Positions 25,465-34,554 of a DNA stretch of 64,000 nt are shown one piece after another. Source of the stretch: Chromatiaceae bacterium (lineage in GTDB: Bacteria > Pseudomonadota > Gammaproteobacteria > Chromatiales > Chromatiaceae); assembly GCA_016714645.1 (NCBI GenBank), contig JADKCI010000002.1:930001-994000 (forward strand). The letters are read 5' to 3'. Position 1 is the stretch's first letter. The number at the start of each line of letters is the position of its first letter. Below the pieces are notes generated by a model. It was not told the origin of the DNA, searched no databases, and saw nothing but the letters and a program-made list of their open reading frames with translations. Made by a program: the position numbers and the translations under genes.

Positions 25465-26523
25465 ATGAAGCGAAGCAGATTTGCCGCCCTTGCCGCCTTG
25501 GCGGCGGTATTGGCCTTAGCCGTCATCATGCTGGGAGCTTATGTACGCCTATCCCACGCCGGGCTGGGGTGCCCGGACTGGCCCGGCTGTTATGGCCGTC
25601 TGGCCGCGCCCAGCCATCCCGAGGCGTTGGCCGAGGCCAATGCAGCCTTCCCCGAACGCCCGGTTCATACCGCCAAGGCCTGGAAGGAGATGGTCCACCG
25701 CTATCTGGCCAGTGGCTTGGGGCTGGTCATCCTGATCCTGGCGGGGTTTGCCTGGGCCGGGCGGCGCGCGGGTCTCCCCGTCGGCCTGCCCACCCTGCTG
25801 GTGGGCTTGGTCGCATTCCAGGGCTTGCTGGGGATGTGGACCGTCACCCTGCTTGTCAACCCGACTATCGTGACCCTGCACCTGGCGGGTGGTTTGGCCA
25901 CGTTGGCCTTGCTGTGGTGGTTGACCCTGCGCCAGGGGCGACTCTTCTATGCAGTCGTCCCGTCTGAATTAGCGGCCTTGCGGCCCTGGGCCTGGCTGGG
26001 GTTGGGGCTGGTCTGCGTCCAAATTTTGCTTGGCGGCTGGACGAGTACCCACTACGCCGCCCTTGCCTGCCCGGATTTTCCTAGCTGCCATGGCGGCGAA
26101 TGGTGGCCTAGGGCGGATTTCACGGCAGGCTTCAGCCTGTTACGCCCCGTCGGCGTGGACTACGAGGGCGGGGTTCTGGACGGTCCGGCGCGGACGGCGA
26201 TCCACCTGACACACCGTGCCGGGGCCCTGATCGTCTTTTTGTATCTCGGCAGCCTCGCCCTACTCCTGTTGCGTCGGGCCCGCTACCCCGTGCAACGCCA
26301 CCTGGCCCAGACCCTGATCCTCGCATTGGTGTTGCAGGTGGGTCTCGGCATTGCCAACATAGTCACAAAGTTGCCACTGGATTTGGCGGTAGCCCACAAC
26401 GGTGGGGCCGCCTTGCTCCTGCTAGCCCTACTGACCTTAATACATGCCTTGTACCCCTCCGGCGAGTCCGGACCGGACCGCACCTACCGGGATCGGCTGG
26501 CCAGGGTGCGGGGTGCATCATGA
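25465..26523 (+). CDS. ctaA: Heme A synthase (CtaA/COX15)
   Basis: CtaA oxidises the C8 methyl of heme O to give heme A for the aa3 oxidase. The 352-residue product has eight hydrophobic helices in two four-helix halves. Signatures include GCPDWPGCYG near residues 32-41 with paired Cys, MVHRYLAS, TLHLAGGLATL, CPDFPSCHG, HLTHRAGALIVF and AHNGGAALL, which contain the heme-ligating His residues. It overlaps sco1 by 4 bases. Confidence 0.93.
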   Translation: MKRSRFAALAALAAVLALAVIMLGAYVRLSHAGLGCPDWPGCYGRLAAPSHPEALAEANAAFPERPVHTAKAWKEMVHRYLASGLGLVILILAGFAWAGRRAGLPVGLPTLLVGLVAFQGLLGMWTVTLLVNPTIVTLHLAGGLATLALLWWLTLRQGRLFYAVVPSELAALRPWAWLGLGLVCVQILLGGWTSTHYAALACPDFPSCHGGEWWPRADFTAGFSLLRPVGVDYEGGVLDGPARTAIHLTHRAGALIVFLYLGSLALLLLRRARYPVQRHLAQTLILALVLQVGLGIANIVTKLPLDLAVAHNGGAALLLLALLTLIHALYPSGESGPDRTYRDRLARVRGAS

Positions 26524-27211
26524 GCCCGAAATCGTCCCAATCCGGCTTCACTGCACCGGTCGTCGTGGCGGTGGCTTTACTCACGGCGTTGGTGGGGCTT
26601 TGGTGGGGTGCCGATTGGTATGGGCATCGCCGTGCTGGGCCGAGCCCCGTGCCCGCCCAACTTCAGGCCGGGACCGTGCTGCCTTGGCCCAAGGCGCTGA
26701 CCCCATTCATCATGACAGACCAAGACGGACGCGAGATGACTGAGGCGGCACTGCGTGGCAAATGGACTTTCGCGGCTATCGGCTATACCACCTGCCCCGA
26801 TATCTGTCCCATGACCCTGGCAACCTTCGTTGCACTCCATCAGCGGATAGGCGCGACGGCGGGCGGACAGGGGCCGCAATTCCTCTTCATCTCCGTGGAT
26901 CCCGAGCGCGACACCCCCGAAAGGTTTGCCCAATACGTGCATCATTTCCACCCCGATTTTCTGGGAGCCACCGGTTCCGAGGAGGTCCTTAAGGGGTGAC
27001 CCGTGATCTTGGCGCCCTTTATGTGCGGGTCAACGACCCGCAAAGCGCTCTTGGATATACCATGGACCATTCCGCTTCCATCTACTTGATCGACCCCAAG
27101 GGCCAGTTGGCCGCGATCTTCAGTGCGCCTCACGACCCGACACTGATGGGGCAAGACTTCATGGCCCTCGTCCACGCTGCCAGACCACAAACCCAAATCC
27201 TAGGAAAATAA
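26520..27211 (+). CDS. SCO1/SenC copper chaperone, with a one-base frame change
   Basis: SCO proteins carry copper to the CuA site. The first frame has a membrane anchor (about residues 11-33), TTCPDICPMTL with the copper ligands C92 and C96, and SVDPERDTPE, and ends after SEEVLKG at a TGA. The next frame continues without a gap as TRDLGALYVRVNDP and MDHSASIYLIDPKGQ, which supplies the third ligand His. One base inserted in the GGGG run at 26993-26996 restores a normal protein of about 230 residues. Either a sequencing error or a recent mutation. Coupled to ctaA upstream and to the DUF2189 gene (TAATG) downstream. Confidence 0.85.
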
Positions 27212-28005
27212 TGGAGGATACCCTCATGTCACCTGCCGCAATGGCCCATCGGGACACCCGCCCCCAGGTCAATAAGATCACCTTCGACAACCCCTGGGCA
27301 TGGCTTGCCAAAGGTTGGAATGACTTGATCCGCGCCCCACGCTTCAGCCTGCTCTATGGCGCCTTTTTTGTCTTGATCAGCTATCTGCTGACCCTTGGCC
27401 TGATGGCGGAGAAGATGTTCTTCATCATCCCGCCCCTGGCCGCGGGTTTTTTTCTGGTCGCGCCCTTGCTGGGGATTGGTCTCTACCAGATCAGCAAGAA
27501 TCTGGAGAAGGGTCAGGAGTTGAAGTTCTGCCAGGCCATCGAGGCATGGAAGCGTAACGAGGTGCAACTCAGCGCCATGGGCTTGATGCTCGTCATGGTG
27601 TTGCTCTTGTGGATGCTGGCTGGCCTGCTGGTGTTCGCCCTCCTCTACGATCTGCCCGTGCCGACCTTGGAAAACTTCATACCCGTGGTATTCCTGTCCG
27701 GAGACAGCCCGGTCTTTCTCATATCCGGTATCCTGGTCGGTGCTGTCATTGCCGGCTTTACCTTCGCGATTAGCGCTATCACGGTCCCCATGCTGATGGA
27801 TCGCGACGTCAACGTCCTAACGGCCATGCAAACCAGTATCGAGGCGGTACGCGTCAACTGGCAGGCGATGACCCTATGGGCCTGTTTGATCGTGATGTTC
27901 GTTGGGATTGGAATCATGACCTTCTACATCGGTCTACTGGTGACCATGCCCTTGGTGGGTCATGCCACCTGGCACGCCTACCGGGATCTGGTTCCATCGG
28001 ACTGA
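27211..28005 (+). CDS. DUF2189 integral membrane protein
   Basis: A 264-residue protein with about six hydrophobic helices. WAWLAKGWNDLIRAPRFSLLYG near the start and PLVGHATWHAYRDLV at the end are characteristic of the DUF2189 family of bacterial inner membrane proteins, whose role is unknown but which often lies near cytochrome oxidase genes. The ATG overlaps the stop of sco1, so it belongs to the same transcript. Confidence 0.8.
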   Translation: MEDTLMSPAAMAHRDTRPQVNKITFDNPWAWLAKGWNDLIRAPRFSLLYGAFFVLISYLLTLGLMAEKMFFIIPPLAAGFFLVAPLLGIGLYQISKNLEKGQELKFCQAIEAWKRNEVQLSAMGLMLVMVLLLWMLAGLLVFALLYDLPVPTLENFIPVVFLSGDSPVFLISGILVGAVIAGFTFAISAITVPMLMDRDVNVLTAMQTSIEAVRVNWQAMTLWACLIVMFVGIGIMTFYIGLLVTMPLVGHATWHAYRDLVPSD

Positions 28006-28018
28006 AGTGATTAACCCT

Positions 28019-28246
28019 ATGTCAAACCGACAAAATTCTCCTGAATCCTACCCACCGCTCCCCATCCCGGAGCAAGCCTCCCTGGGTACCGACAAGGGTT
28101 CCAGGGTACTGATGTGGATCTCTGGCGTGGGTTTGGTGGCCCTGCTGATCGCGATCGTGGTTGTCCTGTGGCAGGAAAAACCCGCAGCTCCGCCCTCTGG
28201 AGATGCCGCAATTGCCCCCGCCCTCAGCCAGCCCATCCCCCGATAG
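28019..28246 (+). CDS. Small single-pass membrane protein, unknown
   Basis: A 75-residue product with a Pro-rich N-terminus, one hydrophobic helix (VLMWISGVGLVALLIAIVVV) and a Pro/Ala-rich tail. I do not recognise the family. It follows the DUF2189 gene by 13 bases and is probably the last gene of this operon. Ribosome site weak, so moderate confidence. Confidence 0.5.
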   Translation: MSNRQNSPESYPPLPIPEQASLGTDKGSRVLMWISGVGLVALLIAIVVVLWQEKPAAPPSGDAAIAPALSQPIPR

Positions 28247-28382
28247 CCAGGAGGCGCGAGGGCCGGGTGATGCGTGATGGGTGGCGGGGGGGTGTCGACA
28301 ACCGGGATGCTGTCGCCAAGCCGACAGGGAGGTCTGCACGGCGTCCCCCGCCAGCCCCCCCGGGATAGCCGCACACTCAGGC

Positions 28383-28787
28383 TCAGAGGCGAGGCACCAG
28401 CCCCTTCATCACAAGATCGGTGAGGCTCACCACCCCCAGCACCTCACGATCTTTTACCACCGGCGCCCGGCTCAGGTCGAAGCGGTCGAAGAGGCGGGCG
28501 CAATAGCGGATATCCATATCGGGATGGACGGTGATGGCCGGCTTGACCATGATCTCGTAGATGTTGACCCGGTCCGGGGCCCGGTCCTTGGCCAGCACCT
28601 CCCGGGCGATATCGGACAGGACGACGATGCCCAGTTCATCGTGCTCGCTGCGCGGCTTGACGATGAGGGTCTTGGTATCGACGTGGCGCATGGCCTCCAG
28701 GGCGGCGGCCACCGTCGCCATGCCATCGACCAGGTCGAAATGGGGCTTCATGACCTCGCGGACGCGAATCAGGGGTCGGTTATTCAT
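28383..28787 (-). CDS. CBS-domain pair protein
   Basis: The 134-residue protein is little more than two CBS motifs: VREVMKPHFDLVDGMATVAAALEAM and later IYEIMVKPAITVHPDMDI, each followed by the typical I-V-x-D/LTDLV turn. Such Bateman modules sense adenine nucleotides. It is the last of four minus-strand genes with a potassium channel and a KdpDE-like two-component system, so a link to potassium or energy status is suggested by context only. Confidence 0.85.
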   Translation of the reverse strand: MNNRPLIRVREVMKPHFDLVDGMATVAAALEAMRHVDTKTLIVKPRSEHDELGIVVLSDIAREVLAKDRAPDRVNIYEIMVKPAITVHPDMDIRYCARLFDRFDLSRAPVVKDREVLGVVSLTDLVMKGLVPRL

Positions 28788-28851
28788 GGTGTGGTTGTCC
28801 TCCGCGAGGATGCCGTGAGTTTAGGGACCGGGTAACGGATTGAGTCGAGAC

Positions 28852-30507
28852 TTAGGCGTGGGGTGCCGCCAGGGGCGCGGTTTGAAATTCGCGCTGAAAA
28901 CGCTCCAGATCCTGGATAGTTCCACAGACGAGGAGCGCGTCGTCCGGACGGATCTGGAAATCGTTGGCAAATTCCATCAGCGCCTGCCCGCCCCGTTCAA
29001 TGGCGATGATGTTCGCGCCTGACCTTTCACGCACCTCGGTACGCCAGGGATGCCAGCCTTCCAGGTTGCCGACGCCCAGCCGGGTGATTCTGATACCGTT
29101 CTCAACGGGTACTAATTGCTCGTCGAGCAGGTGATAGGCCAGAATCTTGCCGGCTACCTCCCCTTCCGAGATGGCGAAGTCGGCGCCGGAACGGTACATC
29201 CGTTCGGTGTTGTGGCTGCGACTGACGCGGACGATCAAGGGCACTTCCGGGGCATAGTCGCGGACCGCGGCGGTGGCAAAGATGGCCTCGCTGTCATCGC
29301 TCAGGGCCAGGATGATGGCGCTGGCCTCGCGCACCTGGGCCTGCTTGAGCGTGGCGAATTCGAGTATGTTGCCCACGACATCAACCCCGGCGGTTAGCCG
29401 GATGTCGATGACGGTGCAGGTCTCCCCGACATCTTTCAGCATCTGCGCGACTTTGAAGCCGACGGCGCCGTAACCCGCGACGACGATCGGCCCGGAGCGT
29501 CGGATCGGCATGGCCATACGTTCGACTTTCTCCAGATTGGCGAGGGGGCCCACCACGATCAGAATGGCCCCAGCCCTGAGCAGGGTGTCCGGGCCTTGAG
29601 TCGTCGTGAAGGCGCCGCCATGCCACTGTCCAATGACGGATACGCCGTGTTGGTGGCGGAGATGCAGTTCCCCAAGCCTTTTTTCGGCCAGGGGGCTGTT
29701 GGGGCGAATGCGAAACTCGGTGAGCCCGATTTTGGTGCCGAGGAGATGCATGCCCTCGGCGGGCGGGCTGATGCGCAGGCTGGCCCGCGAGGCGAGGGCA
29801 CCGCCCAGCACGTGGGCGGGCGTGAAGACATCGGTGGCGCCGAGCCGCAACATGGGCGCCCGATAGAGGGGTTCCCGGGCCAGCGCGAAGATCTGTCCGG
29901 TAAATCCTGCCTCGCGCGCCAGAATGGTACAGGTGGCGTTGGCATGATCGTTACCCAGGGTCACGACCGCCCGGGCGTCCTTAACGTTGGCCAGCACCGA
30001 GGGGTCTTGGCCCAGCTTACCAAAAACCACGTTAAATTTGCGATCCCGCAGGGTTTGCGCCAATTGCATGTCTTCTTCGTAGATGACGAAGGGCGTTCCG
30101 GAGCGCTGGAATTCCACCAGCAGGGATTCGATGGCTGGGCCATGACGGTAAAAGAGGACCTTGCCCGCCATGGCCGGCAACTGGCGGGGCAGGCGCGTCT
30201 GGAAGCGTTCCTCCAGGTAGGGCAACAGAAAAATGGGGAAAATCAGAAAGACCAGAAACTGGCCCATGATTTGGCCCAGGATGACGAAGAGGGCGAAGAC
30301 CGGGTGTTGCCAATGGCTATCATTGCCATAGCCGGTAGTGGTCAGGGTTTCCGATGCCCATTGCAGGCTTTCCAGGAAGGTGCGGGGCGCCCCCTCGAAG
30401 TGTTCCATGCCCGTCATATAAATCAAGGCCATGATGACGAGCGTGGCGGGCAGGGCGGCCACAAAGAGGAGCAGACGCTGAGTCGATCGCGAGATTTTTC
30501 TTGCCAT
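28852..30507 (-). CDS. Potassium channel with two RCK (TrkA) domains
   Basis: The 551-residue product has two membrane helices (about 12-33 and 69-95) with the selectivity filter TTTGYGN at residues 56-62 between them. Two cytoplasmic RCK units follow; the second begins GPIVVAGYGAVGFKVAQML, a full nucleotide-binding glycine motif, while the first (MAGKVLFYRHGPAIESLLVEF) has lost it. TrkA_C-type domains are interspersed. Probable ligand-gated potassium channel. It lies between kdpE-like and CBS genes, in one orientation. Confidence 0.88.
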   Translation of the reverse strand: MARKISRSTQRLLLFVAALPATLVIMALIYMTGMEHFEGAPRTFLESLQWASETLTTTGYGNDSHWQHPVFALFVILGQIMGQFLVFLIFPIFLLPYLEERFQTRLPRQLPAMAGKVLFYRHGPAIESLLVEFQRSGTPFVIYEEDMQLAQTLRDRKFNVVFGKLGQDPSVLANVKDARAVVTLGNDHANATCTILAREAGFTGQIFALAREPLYRAPMLRLGATDVFTPAHVLGGALASRASLRISPPAEGMHLLGTKIGLTEFRIRPNSPLAEKRLGELHLRHQHGVSVIGQWHGGAFTTTQGPDTLLRAGAILIVVGPLANLEKVERMAMPIRRSGPIVVAGYGAVGFKVAQMLKDVGETCTVIDIRLTAGVDVVGNILEFATLKQAQVREASAIILALSDDSEAIFATAAVRDYAPEVPLIVRVSRSHNTERMYRSGADFAISEGEVAGKILAYHLLDEQLVPVENGIRITRLGVGNLEGWHPWRTEVRERSGANIIAIERGGQALMEFANDFQIRPDDALLVCGTIQDLERFQREFQTAPLAAPHA

Positions 30508-30587
30508 GGGTGGATAAGGGCCGCAAATTCAGGAGGTGGGTGGCTTGAGGCGAGGCTGGGAGGCTTGGCGGGTTGGGCCGAGGATCA

Positions 30588-31285
30588 TCAGACCGCCAAC
30601 CGATAGCCGATGCCCTGGACCGTCAGGATGAAGCGCGGATGCATGGGGTCGTCGCCCAATTTTTGCCGCAGATGACCCACGAGGACGCGCAGGTAATGGG
30701 TGTCCTCCTGGTGACCGCTGCCCCAGACCTCGCGAAGGATTTGCTCATGGGTCAGGACCTGGCCCTGGCTCGCCACGAGGAGGGCGAGGAGGGCGAATTC
30801 CTTCCGCGACAGGGGCACCGGGGCGCCATCAACCATGACCTCGCGCCGCCCCAGATCCACCCGCAACCCGGGAGACTCGAAGAGGGCCGAGGCCGCCGCC
30901 TGGCGTTCCTCCTTGCGCAGCAGCACCCGGACCCGCGCCATGAGTTCGCCGATGCCAAAGGGTTTGGTGACATAGTCGTTGGCGCCCGCGTCCAGGGCCT
31001 GAATCTTCTCGGTCTCGAGGCCCGCACCGACAGTACCAGGATGGGAATGGCCGACCAGGCTCGCAGGCGACGGATGAAATCCAGGCCATCGAGGTCGGGC
31101 AGACCCAGGTCCAGGATGACCAGGTGGGGGGGCGTGGCCGCGCAGAGGTTGAGGCCTTCCTCGCCGAGGCGCGCCTCCCACACCCGGTAGCCCTGAGCCT
31201 CCAGGCTGATGCGCACGAATTTGCGGATCTGCGCCTCGTCCTCGACGATCAGCAGTGTCTCCACCCCATCCTTGCTGGCGGTCAT
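30588..31285 (-). CDS. KdpE-like response regulator, with a one-base frame change
   Basis: The receiver domain starts at ATG 31285 (MTASKDGVETLLIVEDEAQIRKF) with phosphoacceptor D59 in VILDLGLPD. After SVRA the frame changes near 31019-31023 (a GGGCC run) and continues as LETEKIQALDAGANDYVTKPFG into an OmpR-type winged helix (RKEFALLALLVASQG, EDTHYLRVLVGHLRQKLGDD, GIGYRL). QIRKFVRISLEAQGYRV is typical of KdpE. One extra base restores about 232 residues. It overlaps the kinase stop by 4 bases. Confidence 0.82.
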
Positions 31286-32745
31286 GGCTTGATCTCCGGA
31301 CCGGCGAGAGGCAGGCTGAGGCGCATCCGGGTGCCCCATCCCAACCCGCCCGGCAGCGCCCGGACCTGGCCGCCATGGGCGCCGATCATGCCCCGGCAGA
31401 TGGCCAGGCCCAGGCCGCTGCCGACGCGGTTGTCACGATCGCCGCGCCGTACCGAATAGAACATATCAAACACCGTTTCTCGTTCGCTCTCCGGGATGCC
31501 CGGGCCCTGATCACACACCTCGATCCAGACCTCGTCCCCGGCCCGCTCGGCCTCGATACCAATAAGTCCCTGTGCGGGGGAAAACCGCGCGGCGTTGTCC
31601 AGCAGATTGATCAGGGCCTGCTCGATCAGGGAACCGTGGACCCAGAGCAGGGGCAGGTCATCCGGGATCTGGACCTCCACCCGCAAACCATCGAGCACGT
31701 CCGTGAGTCGGGCGATGGCGCTGGCGATGATGTCGTGCAGGTCCACCCAATCCCGGTGCAGGCTCAGCTTCCCTTGACCCAGGCGGGTCATGTCCAGCAG
31801 GTTTTGGATATGGCGATCCAGGCGCTGGGCCTCGGCGGCGACCGTGGCCAAGAGCTCCCGGCGATCCGCGGGGCTGAAGGCCTCGCCATACTCCAGCAGG
31901 CTGGTGGCCGAGCCGATGATGGAGGCCAGGGGGGTGCGCAGATCGTGGGAGACGGAAGACAGCAGGGCCGAACGCAATTGCTCGGTCTCCGAGATCAGCT
32001 TGGCCTGTTCCAGATCCGCCGCCAGCCGGATACGATCCAGGGCCATGGCCGCCTGGTCGCACAGGCTGCGCAGCGATTCGAATCGGTCCGGATCGGGCTT
32101 CCTCGTCATGGCCACCAGACCGATAGGGCCCCGGTCGGTCGCCAGGGGGTGGAAGACCCAGTCGCCCCTCACCACAGGGTTCCGCCCCACCTGATTCCAG
32201 GCGGCCATCAGGTCCTCCGGGGCCATCTGCCGGTCGTCACCCCGTCCGCGGCGCTCTTTGGGCGGTTCCTTGCCCTCGGCGATCAGGATACGCAGGGTGC
32301 CCCCCGCCCCGGGCTGCACCAGGGCCAGTTGATCGGCCAAGGCATCCAGTACCTCCTCCGTGCCCATGGCGGAGGCGAGACGGCGGCTGAAATCGTAGAG
32401 GTTCGAGATGCGCGCCAGGGAGGCCCGGCGCTCGGCCATCTCCTGGCGCATGCGGGAGGCCAAATTGCCGGAGATGGCGGACACCAGCAGAAAGAAAAAC
32501 AGGGTCGTCACGTCCCCATCATCCGCCACCTTAAGGGTGTGATAGGGCTCGGTGAAGAAGAAGTTGAAGGCGAGGAAGCTCAGGAAACTGGCCAGCAAGG
32601 AGGGGCCAAGGCTGGCGCGGGAGGAGACCACCAGTACCCCGGTCAGAAAGAGGAGCGACCGGCTGGCATGGGGGAAAAGCCAGGGCAGAAGAAAGGCGAG
32701 GGCAACCGTAACCGCCACCACCATTACGGCGAAAAGATAGGGCAT
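31282..32745 (-). CDS. KdpD-like sensor histidine kinase lacking the N-terminal KdpD module
   Basis: The protein has a DUF4118 four-helix membrane domain (LMPYLFAVMVVAVTVALAFLL to AFNFFFTEPYHTL), a GAF-like linker, a HisKA box SHDLRTPLASIIGSA with the phosphorylated His, and an HATPase_c domain (LINLLDNAARFSP, GSGLGLAICRGMIGAHGG). This equals the C-terminal two thirds of KdpD; the roughly 400-residue cytoplasmic USP/Walker module is missing. The frame extends to 32883, but ATG 32745 is the first plausible start and lies just before helix 1; the true start is uncertain. The window has no kdpFABC. Confidence 0.8.
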   Translation of the reverse strand: MPYLFAVMVVAVTVALAFLLPWLFPHASRSLLFLTGVLVVSSRASLGPSLLASFLSFLAFNFFFTEPYHTLKVADDGDVTTLFFFLLVSAISGNLASRMRQEMAERRASLARISNLYDFSRRLASAMGTEEVLDALADQLALVQPGAGGTLRILIAEGKEPPKERRGRGDDRQMAPEDLMAAWNQVGRNPVVRGDWVFHPLATDRGPIGLVAMTRKPDPDRFESLRSLCDQAAMALDRIRLAADLEQAKLISETEQLRSALLSSVSHDLRTPLASIIGSATSLLEYGEAFSPADRRELLATVAAEAQRLDRHIQNLLDMTRLGQGKLSLHRDWVDLHDIIASAIARLTDVLDGLRVEVQIPDDLPLLWVHGSLIEQALINLLDNAARFSPAQGLIGIEAERAGDEVWIEVCDQGPGIPESERETVFDMFYSVRRGDRDNRVGSGLGLAICRGMIGAHGGQVRALPGGLGWGTRMRLSLPLAGPEIKP

Positions 32746-32848
32746 CAGGGATGCCCGCGCTGGGGGGCGAGGCTCGTAGGGTAGGATGGCCGGAGAGGAA
32801 AAGTCGGTTGAGGCAAGGATCGCACCGGCATAAGTCGCGGGGTTGATT

Positions 32849-32865
32849 TTTATATAATGTTTATA
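32849..32865. promoter_or_regulatory. TTTATA-N5-TTTATA box, copy 1 (KdpE-like site)
   Basis: TTTATA at 32849-32854 and again at 32860-32865, spaced by TAATG, an 11-base direct repeat. The E. coli KdpE operator has the same architecture (TTTATA-N5-TTTACA). It lies in the divergent region between the kdpD-like gene and trkH. An AT-rich -10 region is an alternative reading. Confidence 0.5.
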
Positions 32866-32911
32866 TATTGCCCTGGTTGCCAAACTCGGGGTGTAAAAAT
32901 TTCATTAAATT

Positions 32912-32928
32912 TTTATATAATTTTTATA
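32912..32928. promoter_or_regulatory. TTTATA-N5-TTTATA box, copy 2 (KdpE-like site)
   Basis: TTTATA at 32912-32917 and 32923-32928, spaced by TAATT. It is a near-identical copy of the first box, offset by exactly 63 bp, about six helical turns, so both would face the same side of the helix. Confidence 0.5.
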
Positions 32929-33070
32929 TGACCTCCCTGGGGAGGGCCTCGATAATCCAACCAGCCTGATTGAGCTTGGGGACCCGGTATAGGGCTTAGG
33001 CCGGTCCTGGCAACCGCCGCGAAGGCGGGTAGGCACTTCTGGAACCATCTCTCCGCGGTCTTCGACCTTC

Positions 33071-34519
33071 ATGCATTGGCGCGCCATTATCCGGCTATTC
33101 GGCATCTTATTGGTGCTCTATAGCCTCAATTTCCTGCCCTCGATTGGCATTGCCTATTTCTATGGCGATGGCCAGGAAGGGATCTTTTATATCTCCTTTC
33201 TCCTGACCCTGGCGGCAGGGGGACTCCTCTGGCTACCTAATTGGCATGCGCACCAGGAACTCTCGGTGCGCGATGGGTTCCTGGTGGTCACCCTCTTCTG
33301 GGTGCTCCTGGGTGTGGTCGGTGCCCTGCCATTCATGTTTGGACTGCATTGGAGTCTGGCGGACGCGGTCTTCGAGTCCATTTCCGGTTTCACCACCACG
33401 GGCGCCACCGTCATCGCCAGTGGTATCGACCAATTGCCCCCCTCTATCCAATACCACCGTCAGCAACTCAATTTTCTGGGCGGCATGGGCATCGTGGTCC
33501 TGGCCGTCGCCGTTCTGCCCATGCTGGGCGTCGGCGGCATGCAGCTCTATCGGGCGGAGACCTCGGGGGTCACCAAGAACGAAAAGTTGACACCACGCAT
33601 CGCCGAGACCGCCCGCTCCCTCTGGCTGGTCTATTTCGCCCTGACCGCGGCTTGCGCCCTGGCCTTTTGGGCCGCGGGCATGAGCCTGTTCGACGCCATC
33701 GGTCATTCTTACGCGGCGGTCGGGACCGGTGGCTTCTCTACTCATGACGCCAGTTTCGGCCATTGGAACAGCCCCCTGATCGACGGCATCGGCATCTTTT
33801 TCATGCTCGCCGGGGGGGCCAATTTCGCCGTCCATTTTCTAGTCTGGCAACGCCGGTCGCTCTGGCCCCTGCTCCGGGATTCGGAGGTGCGGGCCTTTGG
33901 TCTCATCTTCCTGTTTTCGTCCCTCTTCGTCGCCGCCACCCTGGCCCTGACCGGGACGTACGACAATGGCTGGCAGGCCCTGCGCCATGGCACCTTCCAG
34001 GTGGCCTCCATCTTGACCAGCACCGGCTTTACGACCGCGGTCTTCGCCGACTGGCCCCTCTATCTGCCCTTGGTGTTGGTGACCCTGTCCTTTATAGGCG
34101 GCTGCGCTGGATCAACAGCGGGGGGGATCAAGGTCGTGCGTATCCAGTTGTTGGGCAAACTCGGACTGCGCCAGCTCTTCCTGCTCGCCCATCCCCAGGC
34201 CATAAGCCCCATCAAGCTGGGCCGGCGAACCGTCTCGGATCAGATTATGTTCTCGGTCTGGGGCTTCTATGTCCTCTACATCTCCAGCACCCTGCTGTTG
34301 ACCATCGCCATGATGGGGGCGGGTCTGGACTTTGTCTCGGCCTTCGGCGCCGTGCAGGCCACCATTAATCTTTGTGGTCCTGGTCTGGGCAAGGTCGCCG
34401 TCACCTTTGCCGAAGTGAGTGACACGGTCAAATGGCTGGGCTCCTTCGCCATGCTGCTGGGCCGGCTGGAGATCTTCACCCTGCTGATCCTCTTCCTGCC
34501 GGCCTATTGGCGGCATTGA
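33071..34519 (+). CDS. trkH: Trk potassium uptake membrane protein TrkH
   Basis: TrkH is the potassium-translocating membrane subunit, 482 residues with repeated membrane-pore-membrane units. Filter-like segments are visible as SGFTTTGATV (about residue 112), AVGTGGFSTHD, ILTSTGFTT and INLCGPGLG, the four pore loops. It is followed by trkA after 35 bases. The start ATG lies 143 bases from the nearer TTTATA box. Confidence 0.95.
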   Translation: MHWRAIIRLFGILLVLYSLNFLPSIGIAYFYGDGQEGIFYISFLLTLAAGGLLWLPNWHAHQELSVRDGFLVVTLFWVLLGVVGALPFMFGLHWSLADAVFESISGFTTTGATVIASGIDQLPPSIQYHRQQLNFLGGMGIVVLAVAVLPMLGVGGMQLYRAETSGVTKNEKLTPRIAETARSLWLVYFALTAACALAFWAAGMSLFDAIGHSYAAVGTGGFSTHDASFGHWNSPLIDGIGIFFMLAGGANFAVHFLVWQRRSLWPLLRDSEVRAFGLIFLFSSLFVAATLALTGTYDNGWQALRHGTFQVASILTSTGFTTAVFADWPLYLPLVLVTLSFIGGCAGSTAGGIKVVRIQLLGKLGLRQLFLLAHPQAISPIKLGRRTVSDQIMFSVWGFYVLYISSTLLLTIAMMGAGLDFVSAFGAVQATINLCGPGLGKVAVTFAEVSDTVKWLGSFAMLLGRLEIFTLLILFLPAYWRH

Positions 34520-34554
34520 TACCCGCCATGCCGCGGAATCGGGGCTAACAGAGC

